From: Deinococcus sp. HSC-46F16
GTDB taxonomy: Bacteria; Deinococcota; Deinococci; Deinococcales; Deinococcaceae
DNA: 64,000 nt
Assembly (NCBI RefSeq): GCF_024171495.1
Contig: NZ_JALJZW010000001.1
Coordinates: forward strand, 956,001-1,020,000
Direction: 5' to 3'
This document shows positions 9,746 to 20,178 of this stretch, piece by piece (position 1 is the stretch's first letter; every line of letters begins with the position of its first letter). The position numbers and the translations under genes were made by a program. Under the pieces are notes generated by a model, which saw only the letters and a list, made by a program, of their open reading frames with translations, ran no database searches and was not told the origin of the DNA.

Positions 9746-9976
9746 CTAGCTGCTCCCCACGAGGCTGCCCAGCACGCCCAGCACGAACAGCGCCCCATAC
9801 AGCACGAGCCATACGGCCAGCGAGATCAACGTGAGGGTGCAGGTCTGCTGCGCCTTGAGCGGGGACTGGTCCTTCCACACCAGGTACAGGATCAGGCCCA
9901 GCAGGGGGGTGATACACAGGTTGCCGAAAAAGATCAGGGCGCGTTCGCCGGAAGAAAGGGGACGGTTCATCGTCAT
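9746..9976 (-). CDS. Small two-TM membrane protein (DUF4870/TM2-like)
   Basis: 76 aa, two predicted helices (ALIFFGNLCITPLLGLILYLVW and LTLISLAVWLVLYGALFVLGVL) separated by a short polar loop containing KAQQTCTLTL. The arrangement recalls the small DUF4870-like membrane proteins, but the match is weak. An SD GGAGG stands 5 nt before the ATG. It may be co-transcribed with the DUF2085 gene that begins 9 nt after its stop. Confidence 0.7.
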   Translation of the reverse strand: MTMNRPLSSGERALIFFGNLCITPLLGLILYLVWKDQSPLKAQQTCTLTLISLAVWLVLYGALFVLGVLGSLVGSS

Positions 9977-10089
9977 GGGGCCTCCAGGGGCGGCAAGGGG
10001 TAACCAGACGGCAACGCCGCCCGGCTCCCCTCAGCCTACCGCCCCCCGGCCGGGTGATGTGGAAGAAATGAGCACGCGTGAAGATGGCT

Positions 10090-11181
10090 TCACTTTCCGG
10101 TGTACTGAACCCGCCAGACCCGCCCCTCGCCATCGTCGGTGACCAGCAGCGCCCCGTCCCGCGCCACCACCGGGTCCACCGGGCGGCCCAGCACCTCTGC
10201 GCCCCGCAGGAAACCCGTCAGGAAATCGCGGACCTGCCCGGTCTGGGGGTTCACGGTAACGACCTTATACCCGCTTTTCTCGCTGCGGTTCCACGAGCCG
10301 TGCAGCGCGGCGAACATCTGGCCCCGGTAGGTGCTGGGGAAAGTCTTGCCCGTGTAGAAGGCCAGGCCCAACGGCGCGGAGTGCGCGGTCGTCAGGGCGA
10401 AGGCGGGGGTCGCCGACTTGCAGACGGCGGCGCTCTTTTGCCCGAAGTCCTTGTCCCAGACCTGGGCCTGCCCCGCCTTCACCGTGTAGCAGTAGGGCCA
10501 GCCGTAGAAGCCGCCTGCCCTGAGCTTGTAGAAGCCCTCGGGCGGGAGGTCGTCGCCCAGCATGTCCCGGCCGTTGTTGGTCGCATGGAGGGTGCCGCCA
10601 AACCACTCCAGGCCGACCGCGTTGCGCAGGCCCGTCGCGTAGGGCTTGCCGTTCTTGCCATCGGCGTCGTAGACCCAGACGGCGGCGCGGCGGGCGTCGG
10701 TTTCCTCGCAGACATTGCAGTTGGAGCCGACCGACACGTACATCCGCCCGTCGGGACCGAACGCCACCGTGCGCGTCCAGTGGCCGCCGTTGGGAGGCAG
10801 CGAGACGACGCGCTGCGCGGCCCCACTCGCCTTCGTCTGTCCGTTCGCGTACCGGAAGCGCACCACGCCGTCGGTGTTCGCCACGTACAGGAAGCCGCCA
10901 TGGAAGGCCAGCCCATGCGGCCGGTTCAGCCCCGACGCGAAGACGATCTGGCGGTCCGAGCGCCCATTGCGGTCGCGGTCGGGCAGCACCACGACCGTTC
11001 CCGCCCGCGAGTCGGAGAGCAACACGTCGCCGTTCGGAGCCACCGCCATGAAGCGCGGCTGCTGAAACCCGTCGGCGTACATGGTGACCTTGAAGCCGTC
11101 CGGGGCCTTGAGGGTGGGGGCCTGCGCTCCCGCCACGCCCGCCAGAGCCAGCATCCCCGCCATCAACAGTCGTTTCCGCAT
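10090..11181 (-). CDS. Secreted PQQ-dependent sugar (sorbosone-type) dehydrogenase
   Basis: 363 aa with a cleavable signal peptide (MRKRLLMAGMLALAGVAGAQ). The remainder is a six-bladed GSDH/YliI-like beta-propeller: FQQPRFMAVAPNGDVLLSD, NRPHGLAF, NGGHWTRTVAFGPDGRMYVSVGSNCNVCEE, GLRNAVGLEW, and a C-terminal HGSWNRSEKSGYKVV blade. The family oxidises aldoses in the periplasm with PQQ. The CNVC pair is a plausible disulphide. No PQQ biosynthesis gene is in the window, so cofactor supply is unknown. No clear TANNNT hexamer was found before the ATG. Confidence 0.88.
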   Translation of the reverse strand: MRKRLLMAGMLALAGVAGAQAPTLKAPDGFKVTMYADGFQQPRFMAVAPNGDVLLSDSRAGTVVVLPDRDRNGRSDRQIVFASGLNRPHGLAFHGGFLYVANTDGVVRFRYANGQTKASGAAQRVVSLPPNGGHWTRTVAFGPDGRMYVSVGSNCNVCEETDARRAAVWVYDADGKNGKPYATGLRNAVGLEWFGGTLHATNNGRDMLGDDLPPEGFYKLRAGGFYGWPYCYTVKAGQAQVWDKDFGQKSAAVCKSATPAFALTTAHSAPLGLAFYTGKTFPSTYRGQMFAALHGSWNRSEKSGYKVVTVNPQTGQVRDFLTGFLRGAEVLGRPVDPVVARDGALLVTDDGEGRVWRVQYTGK

Positions 11182-11226
11182 AGAGGCAGAAGACCACGGG
11201 GCCGTGAGGCCTGACCGTGACGGCGG

Positions 11227-12552
<1,326 letters not shown>

Positions 12553-12558
12553 GGGGGG

Positions 12559-12603
12559 AGGCTAGCGCCCCGGTGGTAGGAGTGCGGGGGCGTCGGCTAG
12601 CCT
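12559..12603. promoter_or_regulatory. Back-to-back leaderless promoters of aroA and the 12610 gene
   Basis: Two copies of TAGCCT point outward: minus strand 12559-12564, 6 bp before the aroA ATG, and plus strand 12598-12603, 6 bp before the ATG at 12610. The two -10 elements are 33 bp apart, so the polymerase sites must overlap and are likely mutually exclusive. Confidence 0.6.
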
Positions 12604-12609
12604 GGGGTC

Positions 12610-13029
12610 ATGACCGACCCCGCTCCGACCTTTGCCCCCGGCCAGCGCTGGGCCTACCGCACCCGCCCCGGCGAGGAAGGCTCCACCCTGATCGTCCTGC
12701 GCCGCGAGGCGGTGGACGGCGAGGCCCTGCTACACGTCCAGCTTCAGGGCCTGCGGATTCCCAGCCCCCTGACCGAGAGCGGCCTGACCACCTCCATCGG
12801 CCACCTGCCCATCCGCGAGGCCGAGGTGCGCCAGAGCGTGACCAAACTGCTGGAGGAAGGCGTCGCGGCCGACGATGGCGGCGGGTACGACACCTGGCGG
12901 GCCGCGCACGCCCGCGGCGAGGCGGGCTTTTTCACCCTGCCCGTGTCGCAAATCGTCACGCTGATGGAGGAAGCGGTGCGGGACGCGGCGGCGGGTCAGG
13001 GCGGGCTCTTTCGCAAGAGCAACCGCTAG
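12610..13029 (+). CDS. Hypothetical cytosolic protein
   Basis: 139 aa, no signal or membrane segment. The N-terminal part (GQRWAYRTRPGEEGSTLIVLRRE) looks like a small beta-barrel; the C-terminal half (RQSVTKLLEEG, LPVSQIVTLMEEAV) is helical. I do not recognise a family. The ATG is fixed by TAGCCT 6 bp upstream. It converges on the DinB-like gene with only 3 nt between stops. Confidence 0.7.
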   Translation: MTDPAPTFAPGQRWAYRTRPGEEGSTLIVLRREAVDGEALLHVQLQGLRIPSPLTESGLTTSIGHLPIREAEVRQSVTKLLEEGVAADDGGGYDTWRAAHARGEAGFFTLPVSQIVTLMEEAVRDAAAGQGGLFRKSNR

Positions 13030-13032
13030 GGC

Positions 13033-13587
13033 TCAGCGGTTTTCGGCCTCCAGCCGCGCGTTGTACGCCGCCGACCCGCCGCGCGGAATGCTGAGGGTCT
13101 GCCACTCCGCGCCCCGGAGGGTTTTGACCAGCAACACGAGCTGATAGACGTGTCCGCTGTAATGGGCCACCTGCCGCTGAATCGCCTCCAGCACCGTGTG
13201 CGGTTCGCCCCGGATGGTCAGCGTGCCCGTCAGGTCGGCGGGCCGCAGGTGGTCCAGCGCGTCCAGAAAGACGGTCCAGCCCTCCTCCCACACCGCCCGC
13301 AGCTCGTCGGCCGCCTGGTCACCCTCCCCGAACTCGGCGTCGCGGTTGCGGCCCGGCGTCTCCCCTTCCATGCCCGGCGCGTACCCCCCGCGCAGGCCAC
13401 CCCAACGCGAATGCATGTTGCCCGCGAGGTGCTGCACGAGGACAGCGGCGGAATTGCCCCCTTCCGAGAGCGCCGTGTGCCACTCGCCGGGCCGGAGTTG
13501 GGCCAGCGCCCCGTCGCCCAGCGCCTTGACGCCCCGCATCCGCGCCCGCACGTCGGAGAGGTAGAGGTCGGCCAGAGATGTTGTCAT
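13033..13587 (-). CDS. DinB/DUF1572-family protein
   Basis: 184 aa. The N-terminal helix and the segment GGNSAAVLVQHLAGNMHSRW, followed by ALDHLRPADLTGTLTIRGEPHTVLEAIQRQVAHYSGHVYQL, match the four-helix DinB/DUF1572 fold with two His residues (in QHLAGN and VAHYSGH) that probably bind a divalent metal. Deinococcus genomes carry many DinB-like proteins, some DNA-damage induced, but the role of this one is unknown. The ATG at 13587 starts the conserved region; the upstream extension is discarded. Confidence 0.83.
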   Translation of the reverse strand: MTTSLADLYLSDVRARMRGVKALGDGALAQLRPGEWHTALSEGGNSAAVLVQHLAGNMHSRWGGLRGGYAPGMEGETPGRNRDAEFGEGDQAADELRAVWEEGWTVFLDALDHLRPADLTGTLTIRGEPHTVLEAIQRQVAHYSGHVYQLVLLVKTLRGAEWQTLSIPRGGSAAYNARLEAENR

Positions 13588-13731
13588 GGGGTCAGCAGAC
13601 CATATCCGCCCGGCCGGAAGAAGTCCGCACCGCACCCGGTCATCATCTGCCCGTGTCAGGCTGCACGGAGGGGCGCCCCTCCTCGCCGGGCGGCAGCGAG
13701 CGGCGGGCGCCTACCGAAAGCCGAGGTTCCC

Positions 13732-14067
13732 ATGCCCACGTCCTCCAAAGGCCAGTCCCCTCCCGGCCCGCCCCGCACCCTCACGCTGCGCTGGATGCCC
13801 GGCACCAGTGACCGCGTGCAGTTCGAGCGCGGGGGCCGCATCTTTACGGTCCTGCTGGAAGACGTTCAGCGCACCGACGCCCACAGCCTCAACCCGCTGT
13901 ACCTGCGCGGCGTGGTGACCCTGCCCGTGACCCTGAGCCACCTCGCCACCCTGATGGGGCCGCTGCGCCAGCATGTGACCCGCCGTGCCGCAGGCACTCC
14001 GGTCGACGCCTGGGTGCGGGCGGGGGGGCAGGCGGACGACGAACCGGACGATCACCTCCCGGATTGA
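13732..14067 (+). CDS. Hypothetical small protein
   Basis: 111 aa. Basic, Pro-rich first 18 residues, then an apparently folded core (RTLTLRWMPGTSDRVQFERGG, two beta-strands) and an acidic tail (DDEPDDHLPD). No membrane segment and no family recognised. The start is the ATG preceded by CGAGGT. It is divergent from the DinB gene and ends just before a hairpin terminator shared with the converging 91-aa gene. Confidence 0.65.
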   Translation: MPTSSKGQSPPGPPRTLTLRWMPGTSDRVQFERGGRIFTVLLEDVQRTDAHSLNPLYLRGVVTLPVTLSHLATLMGPLRQHVTRRAAGTPVDAWVRAGGQADDEPDDHLPD

Positions 14068-14079
14068 GGAGAGACAAGA

Positions 14080-14111
14080 GACGCGCCCGAGGCCATGTGC
14101 CTGGGCGCGTC
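14080..14111. terminator. Bidirectional hairpin between convergent small genes
   Basis: Arms 14080-14088 and 14103-14111 form a perfect 9-bp GC stem, extended inside by GAGGC/GCCT. On the minus strand it is followed by TCTTGTCTC; the plus side has no T run. It separates stops at 14067 (+) and 14132 (-). Confidence 0.6.
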
Positions 14112-14131
14112 TGCCGTTCAGTGGGTCCGGC

Positions 14132-14407
14132 TCAGGCGCGGTCCTCGCGCGGCAGAAAGCCGAGGTGGCCCTCGAACTGCCACAGCGAGAACTTGCGGGG
14201 CCGCTTTTCCACCAGGGTGCCGCGCATGGGGCCGTGCTGGGTCTGCACCTGCACCTCGCAGCGGCCGTCGCCCACCTCGCAGGCGGCCCGCAGGGCCTGC
14301 GCGTCGTCCCGCAGCAGGGGCATCTGCGCGTGCGTGCCCTGCGGCTCGGCGAGGATGGTGAGGCGCTTGTTGGGCGCGACCTGGTACGTTCCCTGGAGAG
14401 TCAACAT
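14132..14407 (-). CDS. Hypothetical small protein
   Basis: 91 aa. TACGGT followed by 6 bp and ATG marks the start at 14407 as leaderless; an AGGAG adjacent to the ATG is then probably chance. The sequence is mixed beta-strand (RLTILAEPQGTH, GRCEVQVQTQHGPMRGTLVEK) and ends in a basic segment. Two cysteines or fewer, no signal, no membrane helix. No family recognised. Confidence 0.65.
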   Translation of the reverse strand: MLTLQGTYQVAPNKRLTILAEPQGTHAQMPLLRDDAQALRAACEVGDGRCEVQVQTQHGPMRGTLVEKRPRKFSLWQFEGHLGFLPREDRA

Positions 14408-14454
14408 CTCCTGACCGTACCCCATCCGGGGCCGGGCAACAGTTCTGGAGGCGC

Positions 14455-14730
14455 TCAGGGCCGCGCCACCGACACCCGCCCGCCTTCCAGCGTCACGGTG
14501 GCGGCGAGCTGACCGTCCTGCACTCCCACGACGCAGTTCTGCACGGTGGCGGGTGGTTCGCGTTTCAGCACGGCGGCGCAGGGGGTTTCCTGAGTGATGC
14601 CCGCGCGGACGGCGGCCCGCACCGCCTCCCCCGCGTACTCGCGGGCGGCGCGGCCCTGCCACGACAGGGCCGCGACCATCAGGCCCACGCCGGTCACGAA
14701 GGCGAGCACGATCAGGCCAAAGGTCCGCAT
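14455..14730 (-). CDS. Membrane-anchored small protein
   Basis: 91 aa with an N-terminal hydrophobic helix (FGLIVLAFVTGVGLMVAALSW) acting as signal anchor, then an extracytoplasmic domain with two cysteines (ETPCAAVL and VQNCVVGV) that could form a disulphide. The shape resembles small DUF4333-like or Sec-exported proteins, but I cannot assign a family. TAGCCT precedes the ATG by 7 bp. It is divergent from the carboxynorspermidine synthase gene. Confidence 0.65.
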   Translation of the reverse strand: MRTFGLIVLAFVTGVGLMVAALSWQGRAAREYAGEAVRAAVRAGITQETPCAAVLKREPPATVQNCVVGVQDGQLAATVTLEGGRVSVARP

Positions 14731-14772
14731 GGGGCGCAGGCTAGCAGCCGCGAGCGGGTACACTGGCCCCCG

Positions 14773-15990
<1,218 letters not shown>

Positions 15991-16006
15991 GGCAGAGAAC
16001 AGGGGG

Positions 16007-16042
16007 GCGGCGGCCCGTGTAGCTGGGCCGCCGCTTTCGTTT
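16007..16042 (+). terminator. Intrinsic terminator after carboxynorspermidine synthase
   Basis: A perfect 10-bp GC stem (16007-16016 with 16025-16034) around an 8-nt loop is followed by TTTCGTTT. It lies 17 nt after the stop codon. Confidence 0.85.
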
Positions 16043-16111
16043 GGGTCTTCTCCCCGTGGCAGAGGGGGCAATCTGGGGCAAGTCGCGGCTTGCGGAGAGA
16101 GGCGAATCGCC

Positions 16112-16837
16112 TTACTTCAGGTGCCCCATCGCCTCCCCGATGTAATTCCACATCGCCTGCATTTCGGGCGGCATGTGCGCCTGATAGGACTCGTTCAGCG
16201 TCCCGCCGATGTCCTGACGCCCCCCGGTGAACTCGGCCACCAGCCCCTGCCAGCGCCGGGCGAGGTCGAGGACGCGGGGGTCGGACGCAGGCGTCCCGGC
16301 CTCCATCTCGCGCAGCACTTCGGCCATGAGCCGGGGCCACTCGGCCTCGACTTCCCCGATGCGGGCCTCGCCGACCACCTCGCGGCGCTCCTCCAAATAC
16401 TTCATCTGTTCGTCGTCGAACTTGGGCTGCTCGCCCACCTGACGGGCCACGTCCAGCATCTTTTCCACCTTCTCGTTCATGCGCATCACCTCCAGAAGTT
16501 CGGCCCAACTTGCCCCGCGTGGGTCCAGGCGTCTTAGGCGCTCCAGCAGCGTCTGTTCGCGCTCCAGCCGCTCCTCCAGCAGGCGGATGTGGGCGGCGAG
16601 GACGGCGGCGGGGTCGTGGGCCGGGTCGTGCAGGGCGGCGCGAATCTGGTCCAGCGAGAGCCCCAGCGTGCGCAGGGTCTGAATCTGGTGCAGGGTCCGC
16701 ACTTCGGCCTCGGAGTAGAGGCGGTGGTCGCCGTCGGTGCGCTCGCCGGGGCTCAGCAGGCCAATCTGGTCGTAGTGGCGCAGGGTCCGCACCGTGACGC
16801 CGCTGCGTGTGGCGAGTTCACCGATTCTGAGTTTCAC
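16112..16837 (-). CDS. MerR-family regulator with TipAS-like drug/ligand domain
   Basis: 241 aa from a GTG start with SD GGAGGG. Residues 1-70 are a MerR winged helix (RIGELATRSGVTVRTLRHYDQIGLLSPGERTDGDHRLYSEAEV), followed by a long dimerisation helix and a C-terminal TipAS-type all-helical domain (about 130-241). TipAL-type proteins bind antibiotics and activate efflux or stress genes. Its own promoter has a 19-bp spacer, as MerR-regulated promoters do, so autoregulation is likely. The inducing ligand is unknown. Confidence 0.88.
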   Translation of the reverse strand: MKLRIGELATRSGVTVRTLRHYDQIGLLSPGERTDGDHRLYSEAEVRTLHQIQTLRTLGLSLDQIRAALHDPAHDPAAVLAAHIRLLEERLEREQTLLERLRRLDPRGASWAELLEVMRMNEKVEKMLDVARQVGEQPKFDDEQMKYLEERREVVGEARIGEVEAEWPRLMAEVLREMEAGTPASDPRVLDLARRWQGLVAEFTGGRQDIGGTLNESYQAHMPPEMQAMWNYIGEAMGHLK

Positions 16838-16855
16838 CGCGTCCCTCCGACCATC

Positions 16856-16886
16856 ACCGTAAGGGCTGACGTTACGTCCGGTTCAA
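16856..16886 (-). promoter_or_regulatory. MerR-type promoter with 19-bp spacer and palindromic operator
   Basis: Minus-strand -35 TTGAAC (16881-16886) and -10 TACGGT (16856-16861) are separated by 19 bp, the stretched spacing recognised by MerR-family activators. Within the spacer lies the perfect palindrome GACGTTACGTC (16868-16878). The outer ACCG and CGGT ends form a second, wider inverted repeat. The regulator start codon is 18 nt downstream. Confidence 0.6.
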
Positions 16887-16991
16887 GCCCCGGCCGGGTC
16901 ACTCCGGGGCGCCGTGATTCTTGACGCGCTCTGGACTTCGGTTCCGCGTGTCCAGGAACAGCACCCGAACCCGCTCCACCTCCGGCTAGAG

Positions 16992-17870
16992 CTACTCTCG
17001 CCTTCTCGCTCTGCTCGGAGTGATGATTCCATCACCCGGCGTCTCCTTCTCCGTCCGGGCCTCCAGAAAGCGCTGCTGGGTGTCCCAGGCGCGGCGGGCG
17101 CTCTCGCGGGAGGAGGTGTCCGACCCGGCAATGCGGCGAATCTGGCTCAGGGCGCGTCCCAGTTCGGCGGGGTCGCGCTCGTCTTCCGGCTGGGCTTTCC
17201 AGGCCTGAACGGTGCCGGGGAGGTAGTCGCCGAGGCTCTGCCGGGCGTCGAAAGCGCGGCGGGTGTCCCCGCCTTCGCGGGCCTGCACCGCCACGGTTTC
17301 GAGGTGGTCGACGGTAGAGAGCACTTCGCCCGCCAGCGCAGGCGGCAGGCCCCGGCACAGCTCGCGCACGTCAAGCTGCGGGAGCACCTCAGCGCTGGGC
17401 TGGGCGGCCAGGGCAGCGGGCGCAGGCTGGGGGACGGCGGAGACGGGCGGGGCCGGAGTCAGCCCGGCCTCGTGAATCAGGTCCACCCCCCGGAAGGCCG
17501 CCAGCCCCAGCCCCACGAAGGCGAGCGACAGCACCGCCAGCATCAGCCATGGCCCGCCGAACACGCCGCTCACGGCCACCGCCGGAATCAGCAGGGCGAG
17601 GACCCCGGCCGCCTGGGGCCGCGCAAACACCGCCCGCAGGTTCGCACCCGTGCGGGGATTGCCGAACAGCAGCAGCAGCGTCAGGGCCACCAGCAGCAGC
17701 ACCGCCAGTCCCGGCAGTGGGTTGCCCCGCGAGAACACCTGACTCAGCACGAAAATTGGAATCAGCAGGGCGAGCAGGCCCAGCGGGTCCTCCTTGCGCC
17801 GCCGCCTCGCCCGCCGGGCAGAGGGCGGCAGGGCAGGGGGCGGCGCATCGGGGCCGGGCGCGGGGTCCAT
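16992..17870 (-). CDS. Membrane protein with cytosolic C-terminal helical domain
   Basis: 292 aa. A basic, Pro/Ala-rich start (ARRARRRRKED) precedes four hydrophobic helices (LGLLALLIPIFVLSQVF; LAVLLLVALTLLLLFG; GVLALLIPAVAVSGVF; WLMLAVLSLAFVGLGLAAF), then about 140 charged helical residues ending in the basic SRARRRE. No catalytic motif is seen. The C-terminal part contains STVDHLETVAVQAREGGDTRRAFDARQSL, which resembles coiled-coil scaffolds. Family unknown. The next gene upstream (PIN-TRAM) is on the same strand, 206 nt away. Confidence 0.72.
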   Translation of the reverse strand: MDPAPGPDAPPPALPPSARRARRRRKEDPLGLLALLIPIFVLSQVFSRGNPLPGLAVLLLVALTLLLLFGNPRTGANLRAVFARPQAAGVLALLIPAVAVSGVFGGPWLMLAVLSLAFVGLGLAAFRGVDLIHEAGLTPAPPVSAVPQPAPAALAAQPSAEVLPQLDVRELCRGLPPALAGEVLSTVDHLETVAVQAREGGDTRRAFDARQSLGDYLPGTVQAWKAQPEDERDPAELGRALSQIRRIAGSDTSSRESARRAWDTQQRFLEARTEKETPGDGIITPSRARRRE

Positions 17871-18076
17871 GCTCCCAGTATTGTCGCCAGCCGGGTGCAG
17901 GGCAACGCGGGCGGGTGCAGACGCAGGGCCAGCGCCCCGTCCGTCCGCTGTGGGAGAAGACCCCTCACCCCTTCGGAGAGGGTCGGAAGCAGGCTCCCCG
18001 TTTTTTCCTCTTCTGGAGGCGGGAGGGTACGTGGTTTTTGGGAACAGCGACTGTGCGGTCGCCCTGTGCGGGCGGG

Positions 18077-19105
18077 TCAGGCCGCCCCGGCGTCCTCCGG
18101 GCGGGCGAAGATCATGCGGCCCGCCCCGGTCTGCACGTTGTTCACGACCTGCACGCGGGCAGGTTTGCCCCGCAGCTTGATGCCGCCCTCCACGACGACC
18201 ATCGTGCCGTCCTCCAGATACCCGACCCCCTGGCCAGGCTGCTGGCCGCCCTTGGTGACGGTCACGGTGAGCACGTCCCCGGCCTGCACCTGGGGCCGCA
18301 GGGCGAGGGCCAGCGCATGCAGGCTCAGCACCTCCACCCCGTGCAGCCGCGCGACGCGGGCGAGGTTGGCGTCGTTGCTGAGCAGGCTGGCCCCCGTCTC
18401 GCGGGCGAGGCGCACCAGCTTGTCGTCCACCGTGGGCAGCGTGGGGTCGTCCCAGTCCTCGACACGCAGGGGACGCATCCCCCGCAACTCTTCGAGTAGG
18501 GTCAGTGCCCGCTTGCCGCGCGTGCGCTTCTGGGCGTCGTGGCTGTCGGCCAGCAGTTGCAGCTCGCGCAGCACGAAGCCGGGCACGATGACCTCGCCCT
18601 CCAGAAAGCCGCTGCGGGCGAGGTCCAGGACCCGGCCGTCGATAATCACGTTGGAATCCAGAATCTTGCCGCCCGCCCGCCGCCGCACCGGCCCCACATC
18701 CAGAAAACCGAAGGCGTCCGCGTGCCGCACCGCGAAGGGAACGAAAAAGGCGGCCAGCACGGCGGTCACCAGCAGGCTCAGCGGCCACGCGTAAAAGGGC
18801 AGCGAGCGCACCAGCGGCCCCAGCAGCACGCTGAGCAGCAGCGCCACCATCAGCCCGAAAGTCGCCGCCGCCACCCGCCGGGGGGAGAGGCCGCCGTACC
18901 AGCGGCTCAGGCGGTCCCACAGCCGCGTGGCGGCACGTTCGGCGCGGGGACCCAGCAGCAGCGCGGCGAGAGCCCCCGCCAGCATCAGGCTGAGGGTGTT
19001 GACCCATGCGGTCCCGTCGTCCCCGGTGCTGGCGGCGAGGAGTTGCCCGGCACCCCATCCGACAAGCAAACCCAGCAGCAGCAGCAGGAGGCGAAAGGCA
19101 GGCAC
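18077..19105 (-). CDS. PIN-TRAM membrane protein (YacL-like)
   Basis: 342 aa from a GTG start, fixed by TACACT 7 bp upstream (leaderless). Four membrane helices occupy residues 1-140, followed by a PIN nuclease domain (GGKILDSNVIIDGRVLDL with the first Asp, ERELQLL, DDKLVRLA, and LSNDANLARVA with the last acidic residues) and a C-terminal TRAM domain (about 285-342, QPGQGVGYLEDGTMVVVEG). Relatives such as Bacillus YacL are of unknown role; a membrane-tethered RNase acting on tRNA or mRNA is a reasonable inference. Confidence 0.9.
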   Translation of the reverse strand: MPAFRLLLLLLGLLVGWGAGQLLAASTGDDGTAWVNTLSLMLAGALAALLLGPRAERAATRLWDRLSRWYGGLSPRRVAAATFGLMVALLLSVLLGPLVRSLPFYAWPLSLLVTAVLAAFFVPFAVRHADAFGFLDVGPVRRRAGGKILDSNVIIDGRVLDLARSGFLEGEVIVPGFVLRELQLLADSHDAQKRTRGKRALTLLEELRGMRPLRVEDWDDPTLPTVDDKLVRLARETGASLLSNDANLARVARLHGVEVLSLHALALALRPQVQAGDVLTVTVTKGGQQPGQGVGYLEDGTMVVVEGGIKLRGKPARVQVVNNVQTGAGRMIFARPEDAGAA

Positions 19106-19112
19106 GGCCCCG

Positions 19113-19118
19113 AGTGTA
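19113..19118 (-). promoter_or_regulatory. -10 hexamer of the PIN-TRAM gene
   Basis: TACACT on the minus strand, 7 bp before the GTG at 19105. It decides the start over upstream ATG codons that would place this hexamer inside the gene. Confidence 0.55.
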
Positions 19119-19233
19119 CCCGAGGCCCCCACCCGGCGGAACGCACCTGGGGACCGCCCGTTCATGAAGAAGCTGACGCCTTCATGTGGACCCTCGCGTA
19201 AACAGCTCATGGTGGGTGGCTAAGATGCCGTTC

Positions 19234-20025
19234 ATGCGTCAACTCTCCAGTGCTGCCCTGCTGGGCCTCGGTCTCAGCGGGTTTCTCAGCCTCGCCGCCG
19301 CGCAGACGGCTCCAGCCACCTCCGCGGCAGTGCCCAAGGCCACCGTTTCGGCCGCGACCGCCCGCGCCGCGAGCAGCCTCGCGGTGGAACTCAGCGGCGC
19401 GGTCAAGGGCCAGATCGTGGGCTGCCCAGCGAGCCTCAAGGTGAGCGCGGCGGCGGTGTGCCTGTACGTCAAGAACTCCCCGGCCTCGCTGCGGGCGCTC
19501 GTGCGCGGCAAGCTCGGCGCCCGCGCCCTGGGCGACTGGAAGACCCCGGCGAACAGCCAGGCCAGCTCGCTGCTGGTGTCGGGCACCGCCAATGGCCCGG
19601 TGGCCGCCTACCTGCTGATGGCCCCCCTTTCGACCACCGAAACGCTGCTGGTGGTGGACGCGGCGCAGGCCAGCGCTGCAGCCGCGGCTCCCCGTCCCGC
19701 GACCCCGGCGGGCGTCGTCAAGGGCGAGCCCTACGTGCTGGGCAGCGACCTCGTGGGCGTGGTGAACGTGACCTCGCTGGGGGGCGGCAAGTTTCGCCTC
19801 GCCCGCAGCGGCACCGACCCCCTCACCGTGACGGTGGGCCAGAAGCCCGCGCAGCTCGGCTCGGGGACCGTGCAGCTTCCGCTGGTGCCCGCCACCGACG
19901 GCCGGAACCTGATCTTCCCGCTTGCGGGCCTGCGGGCGCTGGGCTGCACCTTCACCCCGGCGGGCAGCAACGTGACGGTGGCCTGCGGTACGGCCAGCGT
20001 GGGGCTGCGACCCATCGTCTTCTGA
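19234..20025 (+). CDS. Secreted protein of unknown function
   Basis: 263 aa. MRQLSSAALLGLGLSGFLSLAAAQ is a typical signal peptide, followed by an Ala/Thr-rich linker. The body has two domains: an N-terminal one with two cysteines (VGCPASL, AAVCLYV) and a C-terminal copper-amine-oxidase-N/stalk-like domain (GTVQLPLVPATDGRNLIFPLAGLRALGCTF). TAAGAT sits 7 bp before this ATG, so I prefer it to the ATG 9 nt upstream. Function unknown; an extracellular stalk or binding protein is plausible. Confidence 0.72.
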   Translation: MRQLSSAALLGLGLSGFLSLAAAQTAPATSAAVPKATVSAATARAASSLAVELSGAVKGQIVGCPASLKVSAAAVCLYVKNSPASLRALVRGKLGARALGDWKTPANSQASSLLVSGTANGPVAAYLLMAPLSTTETLLVVDAAQASAAAAAPRPATPAGVVKGEPYVLGSDLVGVVNVTSLGGGKFRLARSGTDPLTVTVGQKPAQLGSGTVQLPLVPATDGRNLIFPLAGLRALGCTFTPAGSNVTVACGTASVGLRPIVF

Positions 20026-20041
20026 ACTCAGACCCACCCCA

Positions 20042-20078
20042 GGGGAGGCGGCCGCGCGGCTGACCTCCCCTCTTTTTG
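20042..20078 (+). terminator. Intrinsic terminator after the secreted-protein gene
   Basis: GGGGAGG (20042-20048) pairs with CCTCCCC (20064-20070) around a GC-rich inner hairpin, followed by TCTTTTTG. Confidence 0.85.
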
Positions 20079-20151
20079 CGTTCACCGAACACTTCACGTC
20101 CCCTTGAGGCTTCGGCCCGGTCGCAACCCGCGCCGCCCCCCCTGCGTAATC

Positions 20152-20178
20152 ATGACCGCAAGGAGGAACCACCCATGA
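20152..20178 (+). other. Overlapping 8-codon upstream frame at pspA
   Basis: ATG ACC GCA AGG AGG AAC CAC CCA TGA encodes MTARRNHP. Its middle is the pspA SD AGGAGG and its stop overlaps the pspA ATG (ATGA). It could serve translational coupling, but the upstream TAATCA is not a good TANNNT hexamer, so it may be accidental. Confidence 0.3.

Noticed and set aside
16041..16110. A second terminator or repeat near the MerR gene stop
   Set aside because: GGGGCAA-type words are short and imperfect; no stable stem with a T run.
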